Part shown: piece by piece, positions 31,962 to 42,476 of the stretch
Layout: each line of letters begins with the position of its first letter
Numbering within the stretch: the stretch's first letter is position 1
Source of the DNA: Apodospora peruviana
Lineage: Eukaryota; Ascomycota; Sordariomycetes; Sordariales; Lasiosphaeriaceae
Direction of reading: 5' to 3'
DNA length: 64,000 nucleotides
NCBI GenBank assembly: GCA_033439685.1
Contig: JAUEDM010000001.1
Location: forward strand, 6,572,001-6,636,000
Translations under genes and position numbers: made by a program
Notes under the pieces: generated by a model
Databases searched by the model: none
Told to the model about the DNA's origin: nothing
The model's input: the letters and a program-made list of their open reading frames with translations, nothing else

Positions 31962-33898
31962 CTATTTGGGTCCAATCCTCTTTCCATCAAGAGCGTCTTC
32001 GACTTCGGTCCCTTTGATTTCCCAGCCTTTGCCCCTAAAACGCCTCGGCCAGATGCCGTTCCTACCTGGAGCTAGTATCCCATTTGGATCCAGGGCGTCT
32101 TTGATAGTCTCATTGAACCGCATGAGTGCGTTGTTTCCCCAGTTGTATGTACCGGCCACCATATCCTGGAAGAGGATATGGGTGCGATACTCGCCGTAGC
32201 CTTCAGCCGCCGTCTCGGCAATCATCTCCCGCATCAATGCTGCCGATCGCCGCTTCTCGTCCACAGAAGACCGATCATATACGATGTTCACGATGTAATG
32301 CATTTCCCGACCAGCAACACAGAGGGTGGGAAGAAGGTCGAGGCCGTATTTCGCATGCAATCTTGCGACAATGTCGTGGACTGCACGTGCGTCTCTTGCC
32401 CGCGTGGGGACAATAGGGCTGAAAAAGAGATGTGCTGCGTTGGGCACCCAGTTTAACCAATCCAGATCTCGAAGAACTGGTACACCGCTACAGATGTTAG
32501 CACGATTGTGAATGCAGTGATCTGCCGGGAGGTCCTTTGGGAGCCTCATTTTAGCTCCATGAATCTTGGAAAAGGCGTCCCGGATTAGCTCAAGCTGGGT
32601 TGAAATGCTAGCGGCGTCTCCGTACTGCGTCCCGTAAAAGATCCAAGACACGTCGCCAATAGCCAGTGACGCCGCCGATTGCCGGATGGCATCCCTCGGG
32701 ATTGGACCGGACCCCTTGTAAAAATCCGATTTGGGACGCCCGGTAATTGCGAGTTCTTGGACAACGTGTCGGAGCTGAGGGATGTTGCCTAGAAGCCGTC
32801 GTTGAGCTAAGGGACGGATGACTTCAATGATATCTGGAAAGTCTTCGTCTCGAGGGAAGGTAATGAGGTAGGACTGATGGTTTGTTTCCGGCATCAACCA
32901 CATCCCCATTCGCACAACGATGCCAAAATTGCTCTGGCTGAAGATGCCATCCGAATATGGCCCGTAAGCAGGTTGGAATGACTGCCAGGTCGGATTGTCG
33001 GCGCCATCCTTACCAGGCAGTGCGCCCATTCCAGTTCTCAGAAGCTCGCCGCTGGGAAGGACAATTTCCATGCCGCAATGATTTGCAAAGTGGTCTCCGT
33101 ATGGAGCTGTAACAGATCAGTAATCGTTGACTCGACATCGTCTAATAGCCACAACTCACTGTACCCGACACCTCGATCGATTGCATTCCCAAGCACACTA
33201 CCTCCGCCCACGTCCGGAGTGTCAATCCACAGTGGCAGCTTCCGTCGCTGGATCTCTTCGTAAAGTGCGAAATACGAAACACCGGGCTCGACGAGACATG
33301 ATGCATTTTCGGCGTCAATGTTAAGAATGCGGTTCATTCTCCTTCCAAGGTCAATGACCACGCTCCCTGGGACTCTCGGTGCGGTTCCTCCGTAGCCAAT
33401 GTTCCGGCCCATGGAGATGGGGTAGACGGGAATCCCATGCTTATTGGCCCAACGAACGATGGACTGAACTTCTTCAACACTTCCTGGATAGACCACTGCG
33501 CTTGAAACCAACTCCTCTTGCGGAGCAATGTGAAAAGCGTCGTGAGTGTTCCTATTGAGCAGATATCATGTTAGTTGGTGTGGTAACACGCCATCAACGA
33601 CGAAGGCTACGTACGGATGCTCCATGTACCAGCCGTCCACCAATGGTTTATCGTTAATTGCAACATTGTCAACTCCCAGGATCTGCTGCAGCTCGCCAAT
33701 TGCTTGGTTGAATTCAGCTCGCGTTGTGTCCGGCGGCACGCGAGGTACATCACTCTGTCGGGGAACGCTTGCCGGAAGGGTCCGGTTCGACAGCAGGCGA
33801 GTTTTTGATTCAATACCGGCCTCTGCCAGACGCTCCGGAAGACCGGAGTATTTGGCTGAGAGAGAAGGAGGTGGAGGAAACGACGAGTTGGTTGCCAT
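31962..33898 (-). CDS. Vanillyl-alcohol-oxidase-type flavoenzyme (4-phenol oxidising)
   Basis: FAD enzyme of 606 residues in the VAO/PCMH family, predicted to oxidise the para side chain of phenols such as vanillyl alcohol, 4-hydroxybenzyl alcohol or eugenol, making H2O2. Exons are 33898-33615, 33551-33160 and 33106-31962. FAD-binding landmarks are ISMGRNIGYGGTAPR (Tyr equals VAO Tyr108), WIDTPDVGGGSVLGNAIDRGVGYTPYGDH (Asp equals the active-site Asp170) and ELLRTGMGALPG. His451 in PNAAHLFFSPI aligns with the covalent 8-alpha-histidyl His422, exactly 44 residues before the REMHYI His as in VAO. GEYRTH holds the Tyr503/Arg504 pair that binds the phenolate, and APGRNGIWP closes the core. The N-terminus is about 30 residues longer than in Penicillium VaoA. 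No signal peptide is apparent, consistent with intracellular or peroxisomal VAO. It is divergent from an FAD monooxygenase gene. Confidence 0.93.
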
Positions 33899-34590
33899 GT
33901 TGAAAGCCAGCAATACCAATACGGTTCAAGTTGATAATGGGAAACTTCTGATAGTGAAGGAAGACAACATAACAGTCCAGTCAAGGACACAAAGAAAGAG
34001 AGCCACAGGATACTCAGACTCTAGATCCCACCTTGGGGGATTCTCACCATTATATCCATCCAAAATCGGCGTCAAATGCTTTTGACTTCTCTACTGCCCT
34101 GCAGTGCTGGTGAGACCACCCACAACGCAACCCTGAACCCGGTATGAGGAGGACCGGAGTGCTGAATGGGAGGGGTAGAAGCGACTTGCATATTCTGCCG
34201 GCAGTGATTTTCCAAAACTGATGCCCGGACCGACCGAGTACCATAACAATTGGAGAAGTGCCGCCTCACTATCGGCATTTGTCGTCCGTCTTGGGTGCAC
34301 CCCGCACCAGCAAATCTCTTGACTAACGATACCTGTGACGGAAACTATATCCAGCGCCACAAACGGCCGGTATCGATACCTTCAAGACACTGACGAAAGC
34401 TTTAAGTCCGCGTCGGGTAGGCATCTTTCAAGTATAGCTTACCCTTGGCCATTCCCAGTGACTATTGCAACCTTGGCATCTCAGCTATGGTGTCTCATGA
34501 AGAGCCTCAAAAGGCTTACCAGAGGGTTGTGTCACATCATACTCCACCTTTGAGAGGTATGTTACTGTCAACTTTTCTCCGTTTTCAGAT
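33899..34590. promoter_or_regulatory. Divergent intergenic region, VAO-type oxidase / FAD monooxygenase
   Basis: About 0.7 kb between the oxidase start and the monooxygenase frame. It must contain the oxidase promoter and the 5' end of the monooxygenase gene, including its unresolved first exon. No operator was identified. Confidence 0.5.
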
Positions 34591-35945
34591 GTGTTCCTTC
34601 CTTTTTTCGGCAGGACTGACTTTCCTAAAGCCATCGTTGTTGGAGCCGGCCTCGGAGGTTGCGCAACGGCGATCGCACTTCATCACCATGGCCATGAAGT
34701 TGTAGCTGTTTTAGACAAGGTGCGGGCCTTCAACAGGCTGGGTGACTCGCTTGGATTGGGAGAGAATGCGTACCGACTTCTCGCTCGCTGGGGTTGCAAT
34801 ATCAAGGAGATCCAGGAAATCGGCAACCAATCTCCCACAATGAAGATTAGACGCTGGCATGATGGGAAAATACTAGCCGAGCAACCTCTCATGGACATGG
34901 CAGGTTATATCGGCCACAGAGGCGACTACCACGACATCTTTCTCAAGTGGGTTGGCGAGCGTGGCATTCCCATTCGCATGGGCTGTGAGGTTGTGGCATA
35001 CAAGGATGCTGATCCCACCCCGTCCCTGACGCTGGCTTCGGGCGAGACCCTCACGGCGGACGTTATTGTAGCCTGTGACGGCATCAAATCTCTTGCGAGA
35101 CATCTAGTACTGGGAGCACGAGACGACCCAGTCTCGAGCGGATATGCATGCTTCCGGGCGTATTTCGAGCCATCAGACGAAATGAGGGCAGACCCAAGTC
35201 GCAATGCCTTTCTGCACGAAGACAGCGTGAACTTCTGGATTGGTCCAGACACCCACGTGGTGCAGAACACACTCCGCGGCGGGCGTGAGTTTAACTGGAT
35301 TCTGACGCACAAAGATGATGGCGATGTCCCCGAGAGCTGGTTTCAACCTGGTGACATGGACGAAGTGCGTCGTTTGGTGGCCGACTTGGATCCGGATATT
35401 CGTGAGGCCATCAAATCAACAGAGAAGTGTCTCGACTGGAAGATATGCTATCGAAAACCGTTGCCAACATGGGTGTCGCCAGACTCGCATCGAATTGTGC
35501 TGCTGGGCGACAGCTGCCACGCACATCTCCCGACTTCGGCACAGGGAGCAAGCCAGGCTTGCGAGAGCGCCGGCGTCTTGGCTGTGAGTTTGAGTTTGGT
35601 GGGTAGAAAGGACGTCAAGATCGCGACAAGGGCGTACGAGAAGCTGCGGTTTCCGAGGACGAGAGTCAGCCAAACACATGGAGAGGATTTACGTGATAGG
35701 TGGCATAACGTGCTGAAAAATGTGGATAAGGACATTGAGGTTGATCCAGAAATGGTCAAGATTAAGGTAGGCAACCGACTTCAACTCCCTGTTCTGAAAA
35801 CAACAAGCTAAGGTAACGATGTGCTCTGCAGAACCGGCCATTGTACGCATTCGATTCAGAGAAGGACACGATGGAGCGGTGGGATGGCGTTGTCCGTCTC
35901 GTTCAGGCTGAATTTGCGAATGGGAAGATTGAGCTTCTTTGTTGA
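34591..35945 (+). CDS. FAD-dependent aromatic monooxygenase (salicylate/4-hydroxybenzoate hydroxylase type)
   Basis: Group A flavin monooxygenase using NAD(P)H and O2 to hydroxylate a phenolic acid. Exons seen are 34591-35766 and 35832-35945; the second adds NRPLYAFDSEKDTMERW and ends at LLC. The product from 34591 is 429 residues. Landmarks: AIVVGAGLGGCATAIAL (FAD Rossmann), IVACDGIKSLAR (the DG motif that also contacts NAD(P)H), and RIVLLGDSCHAHLPTSAQGASQA (second FAD motif). The true start is unresolved. The frame opens with GTG at 34591, with AG acceptors ending at 34589 and 34614, so a short first exon probably lies upstream; ATG 34498 (MKSLKRLTRG) spliced by a weak donor to the 34615 acceptor is one candidate. 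It is paired with the VAO-type oxidase and could act on the acid made from its aldehyde product. Confidence 0.85.
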
Positions 35946-37633
35946 GAAATATTTGAGGGCACTTGTTCCTTCCAACTCACTGTTTCATCTTTGCTTTCCA
36001 TGGTTCAAGCAAGAAGTCGCAGCTGCCGCGAGTTGTGTCATACCTACCTTAGGTACCTAGGTAGCCATACCGCCCAGGCGTACCTGCTTGAATTTGAAAA
36101 CTGAGATGAAGTTCCGGTTTCGGCATTTGAAATCGATCCACCTTTTTATTCCGTCTGCTCCATCCCATCCATCTTTCAAGTCTCAACGCACAGCCAAAAA
36201 AAAAAAAAAAAAAAAGACTATGCACGGCATGTCCTTCAATCGATGCCGACTGACCGAGGTCGATCCCCCACATTGCCCAAGTACAGCTCAAGTGCCTAGG
36301 TACAGAACCGGCAAGTGAACACGTAGCATTGTTTTCCTATACTTTTCATCCAATACTATGTTTTGAAAACAGACATAATAGCCCCACGGGTCTGGTTCTG
36401 TTGCTTTCGGTGCAACAGGCTCCTCGGCACGGCACTCAGCATCGGTTCATCATCGAACCGAAATCCACAATGCACACTCCGGTCACGAGCCGAGTTATCT
36501 GTTGTGCTACAGTCCTATATGCGTGGAAACACCGAGTACGCTGAGGCCATTTGGGTTCAAAGAGGTTGTAATGGAGCTACCTATGTAGACACACAGCTTT
36601 CTCTATCCATAGGATTGAGTTGCATTTCCCCAGACACGGCAACTATTGGGGGGCTTCGCTCCATTCAAACTTGGCCTTCGTCATACTTTAATCTAAATGC
36701 TTACTTACACTGCGCCTATAAATGATCACCGGACGACATAGATATTACGCAAAGCGCCGAGAACCAGTGAACCACCAGCACCGACCCAACAACTCGACCA
36801 TGTCTCGGAGCGGCGAACGGTTGTGGCGCCAAGGTGCCTTGTCTCAGACATACTGTCTCATATCTTCGAAACTAAAGATCGGCTGCCTCAATTTTATACC
36901 AACTTCAACTGGTTCCTCCTCCGCGTGCTGCTGGTCATCGAAGCCTTTATATAGTGGTCAGCCTTTCCATCTGACCTTATGCGGGATGATTTTACTCCTC
37001 TTGTGGGTCCCAACTCTCTTCCTGTACTCCCCAGGTTGCACTCAAGATTCGGTTCCATCCGGCACTGCATACGTCGTCTCACGGCAAACACATGCAAACT
37101 CCAGTGAAGGATTCCCGCAGCACGCGTGATATATGGTCCAAGAGTCCAATATGCAACCTTGCACAACCGCATACCACAAAACGTGGATTACACACCGCAG
37201 CCCACCGCTCTCGGCACCCAGCATGCGGTCCAGATGGCTACGGTAGGCCCTGTTCATCCGGTCGTGGATGGACGGGCAAATCACTGGCGGGAGCGTTGGT
37301 TTTCACCGTACTCTTTGGTTGACGGTATGGATCACGCTGTGCTGCATGCTGGAGTATTTCTCGATAAATAAGACCTAAGTTAGTTAGCTGTGAAACTCAA
37401 TCAATCGCCTTACACCTTCAAGCCTTTATCTTTGCTCTCAGTTTCATACATTCAAAGTGTCGGCCGTCATCCTTGGCGATATTTTACGAGCTATCTGCCT
37501 CTTCTAAATACCTTGATCTCGTAAATGCTTTAGATAAATACCACTGGCTGTCGATCACTTTCCGTCTCTCCGAGTCGAGTGATCTCAGTAGCACGCAACC
37601 TAACCCGATATGATAACGGGTACAGGTCACAAA
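35946..37633. other. Intergenic region with palindrome cluster
   Basis: No gene was supported in 1.7 kb. It contains overlapping TACCTTAGGTA (36045-36055) and TACCTAGGTA (36054-36063), a poly(A)20 run at 36196-36215, and the promoter of the GH2 gene. Confidence 0.55.
36196..36215. repeat. Poly(A)20 homopolymer
   Basis: Twenty consecutive A on the plus strand in intergenic DNA. No adjacent target-site duplication or retroposed sequence was recognised. Confidence 0.85.
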
Positions 37634-39958
37634 ATGGCTTTCCGAATACAAGCCATGCTCACGCTCTGGGCAATGACAGTAACTCCCTCACCAGCCGATC
37701 ACTTATTCGGACCTTCCCTCAACACTACCCAGGCCTCTTATAGCTACAGCACACCTGCAGCCACGAGCAGCCCAACTGCCGCTACTAGCACTCCAACACC
37801 TTACCGTCTCATTCCGCCGCTGCTCGACACCCCGTGGACAGAAAAGGTCGGCACTGACCCTTGGCCCCAACATCCTCGTCCTCTTCTCTACCGGGAGGAT
37901 TGGCTTTCTCTCAACGGTATCTGGACCTTTCAACCAGCAGACAGCACCGATGAGGTGAACAGCCCTCCAGCGTCAGCTACATTATCACAGGAGGTTCTCA
38001 TTCCATCATGCATCGAGAGTGGTATCTCAGGCATCATGGCTACCAATCTGACGCAGATGTGGTTCTCCACGAGCTTCACCGTGCCCTCAAGCTGGAATCC
38101 TAAACAGCGCGTTCTTCTCAACTTTGAAGCGGTTGACTACGAAGCGACAGTTTTTGTCAATGGCAAGCAAGTTAGCTTCCACCGCGGCGGTTACTTTCGC
38201 TTCACTATTGATGTGACCGATCAGATCAATCTTCACGGCCCTAATGATCTGTGAGTTTTGGCCTTCTTTTCTCGTTGAAGGAGGAAATTCTGAGCGACTA
38301 ACACAAATATTCTATCTAGCTTGGTCTTTGCTTTTGACCCAACAGACGAGATACCGTATTACACACCCCATGGAAAGCAGACCAAGACACCCTCCCACAT
38401 CTTCTACACTCCCTGCAGCGGTATATGGCAGTCCGTGTGGCTTGAGAGTGTCCCGGATAATCACATCACGAAGCTTGATATCACAGCTGACATGGACGGC
38501 AACGGTAAGACAAAGGTCCTAACCGTATTGTATGTTGGCATCGAATCTCAAGCTAAACTCTACGACCCATGTAGTCAACGTCATGGTCCACAACGCCAGA
38601 AATGAAACTGTCCCAGTCCAGGTATCGCTGGTGGCCCATAACGGTGCCGAGCTTGTAACTCATCAGGCTTCGGCGCACAAGGAGTTCTCCTTCCATGCTC
38701 CATCTGCAAAGCTGTGGACTCCTGGAACACCAAATCTATACAACATCAGCGTCACAATGGGGTATGATACGGTTCGAAGCTATACAGGGTTCCGATCCAT
38801 CTCTTCTGGGGTTGTAAACGGCATCCAACGGCCGCTTCTGAACGGCGAGTTTGTCTTCCAGTTTGGAACCCTCGATCAGGGGTACTGGCCAGACGGTATC
38901 TACTTGCCGCCGACGCTAGAAGCGATGGTCTACGACCTCAAGGTTCTGAAAGATCTCGGTATGAACATGGTCCGGAAACATGTAAGGGCTTTTCCTTCAT
39001 TCCCCTTTCTAGTGTGTTTCCGTTATTAAAAATCTCTTTGTCATGACTAGATAAAGGTCGAGCCCGACCTATTCTATCAAGCCTGTGACCAACTCGGCCT
39101 CCTCGTGGTGCAGGACATGCCGTCCATGCGGCCGGGTGAAGGTGCGCCGTCCGGTGACCCTGCCCCCGAAGACCAAGAAGAATTCGGCCGCCAGCTCGAG
39201 CTCATGGTCAACCAGTTCAAAGGCTACCCCAGCATCGTAACCTGGGTGATCTACAATGAGGGATGGGGCCAGTTGACTCGGGGTGATTACCCCGAGTTTG
39301 GTCTCACCGACCGAGTCCGCCGGATCGACCCGACTCGGTTGATCAACTCGGTGACGGGCTGGCATGACCACGGCGCTGGTGATTTCCACGTAAATATCTC
39401 AACCTCCCATCCATTACTACTTGGTGATAATGTCTCTAATTGCTTCAACAAGGATAACCACCACTACGCTGACCCGCAATGCGGAACGCCATGGTACTCG
39501 ATTCTCTCGACGCCTTACGATCCCCAACGCATTGGATTCCAGGGCGAGTTTGGCGGCCTCGGGCATGTACCAGCCAAGGAGAAGTAAGCACTGCAACCCA
39601 GTCTGATGTGATTTTGGCACACTCCTACGCCAGGAAAACTGACCGATACTGACAATCGCCAAACCTTTCTGTTTACAGTCTCTGGCCAGTCCAACGAGCT
39701 GTTGATGCTATCAACCAAACCTATGAGATCAGCGCAAACCTGGATGCGTACAACTATCGCTCGCACATTCTCCTCCGTCTCTTGCGAGACCAGGTGGCCC
39801 TCCACGCGTGCAGCGGTGCCGTGTACACGCAAACGACGGACGTGGAAGGTGAAGTGAACGGATTGGTAACGTATGATCGTCGCGTCACGCGTGTCAACGC
39901 TACTCAGTGGAAGGATGATATCCAGGCGTTGTATGATGCTGCCAATTCAAGGACCTGA
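37634..39958 (+). CDS. Secreted GH2-family glycoside hydrolase
   Basis: Retaining exo-glycosidase of family GH2 (beta-galactosidase/beta-glucuronidase/beta-mannosidase clan GH-A). Exons are 37634-38250, 38320-38504, 38575-38981, 39051-39389, 39453-39583 and 39679-39958, giving 652 residues. A hydrophobic N-terminus (MAFRIQAMLTLWAMTVTPSPA) suggests secretion and is followed by a Ser/Thr/Pro-rich stretch. Domain order: sugar-binding jelly roll (YREDWLSLNGIWTFQ, FEAVDYEATVFVNGKQV), immunoglobulin-like domain (VNVMVHNARNETVPVQV), then the TIM barrel with GMNMVRKHIKVEPDLFY. The acid/base is Glu473 in IYNEGWGQ and the nucleophile Glu548 in GFQGEFGG. Several N-x-S/T sites fit an extracellular protein. 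An ATG at 37610 in the same frame is an alternative start; 37634 has the better context (A at -3, G at +4). Substrate specificity was not assigned. Confidence 0.9.
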
Positions 39959-40228
39959 GGGAACTTGGAGGTTTGGTCGATCTGAGTATAAGGTTTTTAT
40001 CACAATTATCTCTTTTCGATAGTATATCACATCGAATCATTCCCCGCAATTTATTCCAGCTAGGTTTTCACTCAGAAGTTAATACATACATAATTCACAA
40101 AGTCCCTCGCAAAGACTTAGGTTCCAACTCCCTCGTGTGATCACCCCGCTAACCACTGGTGGACGTGTGTTGTTTACATCACAGCTTCCGATCTTTACTG
40201 TGATATCTACCTAGGTAAGTAGGTCGAT

Positions 40229-41220
40229 CTACTTCTGACCCTTCAGCTCAGCTTTCATCTTCATATCCTCCTCCTCCGTCTTGGGCACCTTGACCATCGT
40301 CGGAACCGTAACGGCGTTGAGTTTCCGGAAAGCCTGTCCATTCGTTAGCAAACCCTTGGTCTCAAACCGTCCAGTCGAATCCTGCGCACAACCACCGCCC
40401 AACAAACAAATAGACAATATGATATGAGCGCTGGACCCAAAACGGGCTCCACCACGCTCCCACAGAGAATCCCCACCACGCCCAACCGACAGCCCTTTCC
40501 AGCGCTGCGAGCCAGACGTCTAGCGGCCACGGCACCAACCCTCCCCTCGTGTATTGACGTACCTGACTGATGGCACCGCCGGGCAACTTATCATTCCACC
40601 GATCTTCGACTCTGCTGATTTTTCCGGAGGCAGAATCGACAAAGATCTTGACCTTGCTGGCGATCTCCTGTTCGGTCTTGATCCCTTTCAGGGTGTACTT
40701 GTTGCGCAGGTCAATCTCGATCGGGTTTCCTGCCGACACGACCTTGTGCGATTGGATCGAGATGGGCTTGAAGACCGTTGGTAGACCATACCATTGCGCC
40801 GCGTAGCGGTCGAAGCCCTCTGCCACGGTGAGATTGTCTGCGAAGGTTGCGGTGGGGGACCAGAGGGAGAGGTGTTTCAGGGTTGGGTTGCCTTCGAAGA
40901 GCTATTATTTCATAGTTAGTTGGCAACTAGAATAGCTGCAGGTCGTCAGGTAAGTAAGGTAAGGTACTAACATCGAGAATGCTGCCCACGAGTAATTCCT
41001 GGTGAGAGGATAAGTTAACGCCGGAAGCCACGTTGATGTTTGTGTTCTTGACTCCAATGGACTCGAATGAGTCCGAGCTGGACTGGTTTGCTTGGGTTTG
41101 CATCTTAGCTGTGGCGGAGGGTGTTCCTGAGGATGCTGCTGCTGCTACTGTCATGATTCGTTTGGATGATGATGGTAGGATACGAGTAGCGGCGAGGACT
41201 GACGAGATTGCGGAAGACAT
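40229..41220 (-). CDS. Conserved small fungal protein, possibly NTF2/SnoaL-like
   Basis: Product of 230 residues. Exons are 41220-40972, 40901-40563 and 40333-40229. Intron 2 is 229 bp, long for this genome, and intron 1 is 70 bp. The N-terminus (MSSAISSVLAATRILPSSSKRIMTV) could be a mitochondrial presequence. The core reads SSHQELLVGSILDLFEGNPTLKHLSLWSP-type helix and strand, then ADNLTVAEGFDRYAAQWYGLPTVF, a beta-rich part with NPIEIDLRNKYTLKGI and KISRVEDRWNDKLP, and ends AFRKLNAVTVPTMVKVPK with a charged tail. The pattern (helical front, then strands ending in VEDRW) resembles the NTF2-like cone fold of SnoaL-type proteins. I recognise it as a widespread fungal hypothetical but know no function; no catalytic residue can be named. 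Confidence 0.82.
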
Positions 41221-41620
41221 GTGAAGTCTGTGGCTTCTCAGATCCACAGCAAACAAAGTCGCCGGGAAATTTAAGGCTTTATCTTCCGTCTGGTGATGGT
41301 TGGTGGCAGGTACAACCAGAAGGGGACTTTGCTGTTAATGATCCCTTGTTGACGTCATTACCCGCTGATAATTAGAGGTCTTTTAAGTCTTTTGAGGCCA
41401 ACCCGATCCAAAGACGCAGGAACATGCGCTAAGATCGGGAAGCCCATTACCACCTACCCGGGATTGAACACTCACCAGCATGCTGCACGTGGCAGTTCGA
41501 CCTTTGCGTAGAAAACAGTCCAGCGGTCGGCTGATGACGGAGTTGTGCACACAAAAAGCCGGTCAAGAAGAAAAGCTCCGAAAAAGAAAAGAAAATTTCA
41601 CAGGCACCTATCTACCGAAT
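41221..41620. other. Intergenic region
   Basis: 400 bp that hold the promoter of the preceding minus-strand gene and the 3' flank of the ankyrin gene. Nothing else was seen. Confidence 0.5.
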
Positions 41621-42161
41621 TTACTCAGCACCCGCTATCCTTGCGTAATACTCATCCAAAATCTTCTGCACCTCCTCCGGCTCATAATCCCCGGGGTAAT
41701 CCGTAATGCTGTCGCCGAATCGATTCTTCACCGTCGGATCCGCCCCGTGGCGCACCAGGGCCTTGAGCACGTCCAGATAGCCGTGGCGCATGGCAGTGTG
41801 AACCGGCCGGTCCCTGGAGAAGCGGTTTTCCATGTTGAAGTAGACCTTTTTATTCTCTTCTGTGGCCAGCAGCTCAGCGAGCTTCTCAATCGACGCTGTT
41901 TATTTTACCCTCTCTCCTCAGTATAGGTACCTTAACTACCTTGGGTATCTCACACAGACACTCCGACTTACCAGTCTGTCCAGATTTGGCAGCTATATGC
42001 GCCGCTGTCTGTTGAAAGTCGTCTTTGCACGATATCAGCACATCCGCTGGCGACGCGTTCTCGCGCTGCGCGAGGGTCTTGACGGCGGCAGAAAGTTTTC
42101 GGACCTCGCCCTGCCCCGCAAGTACGGAGATGTGGTGCGATTCTTGGGGTTTGATGTTCAT
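41621..42161 (-). CDS. Small ankyrin-repeat protein
   Basis: Product of 154 residues from exons 42161-41972 and 41895-41621; the join reads AAKSGQTASIEKLAELLAT. Two to three ankyrin repeats are visible: KDDFQQTAAHIAAKSGQT, then NRFSRDRPVHTAMRHGYLDVLKALVRHGADPTV, then KNRFGDSITDYPGDY with a C-terminal helix EEVQKILDEYYARI. It probably mediates protein-protein contacts in cytosol or nucleus. No other domain, signal peptide or membrane segment is present. The partner is unknown. The intron carries a GGTACCTTAACTACCTTGGGTA stretch of the TACCT(T)AGGTA-like type. Confidence 0.85.
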
Positions 42162-42476
42162 GATGAAACGGCGTGCTGGTGTAGGAAACCGAATGAGTAC
42201 CGCGAAGCAGAAATAGGAAGAAAGGAAGAGGCGATAACTGGAATGCGGCGTCGTCCGGCCCAGCGGTTAGCGAGTCCTCCACCTCGGAGTCTCGTCTCGG
42301 ACGTCCGGATGCTAATTACCAGCTGCGCCGGCGAGACATCATCACCTTGCATGAGCCGCCAGGAGGTGGAAGCATCCAATGAGTAGGTAAGATTTCACAC
42401 CTATATCTGTCTCACAATATTTACAAGCGCATTCATATATCCTTCATTCAACGACGAGGCGCCAGCTCAGCTCAGC
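42162..42476. other. Intergenic region
   Basis: Short spacer of 315 bp holding the ankyrin gene promoter and the 3' flank of the membrane-protein gene. It contains GCTCAGCTCAGCTCAC short direct repeats near 42463-42479. Confidence 0.5.
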
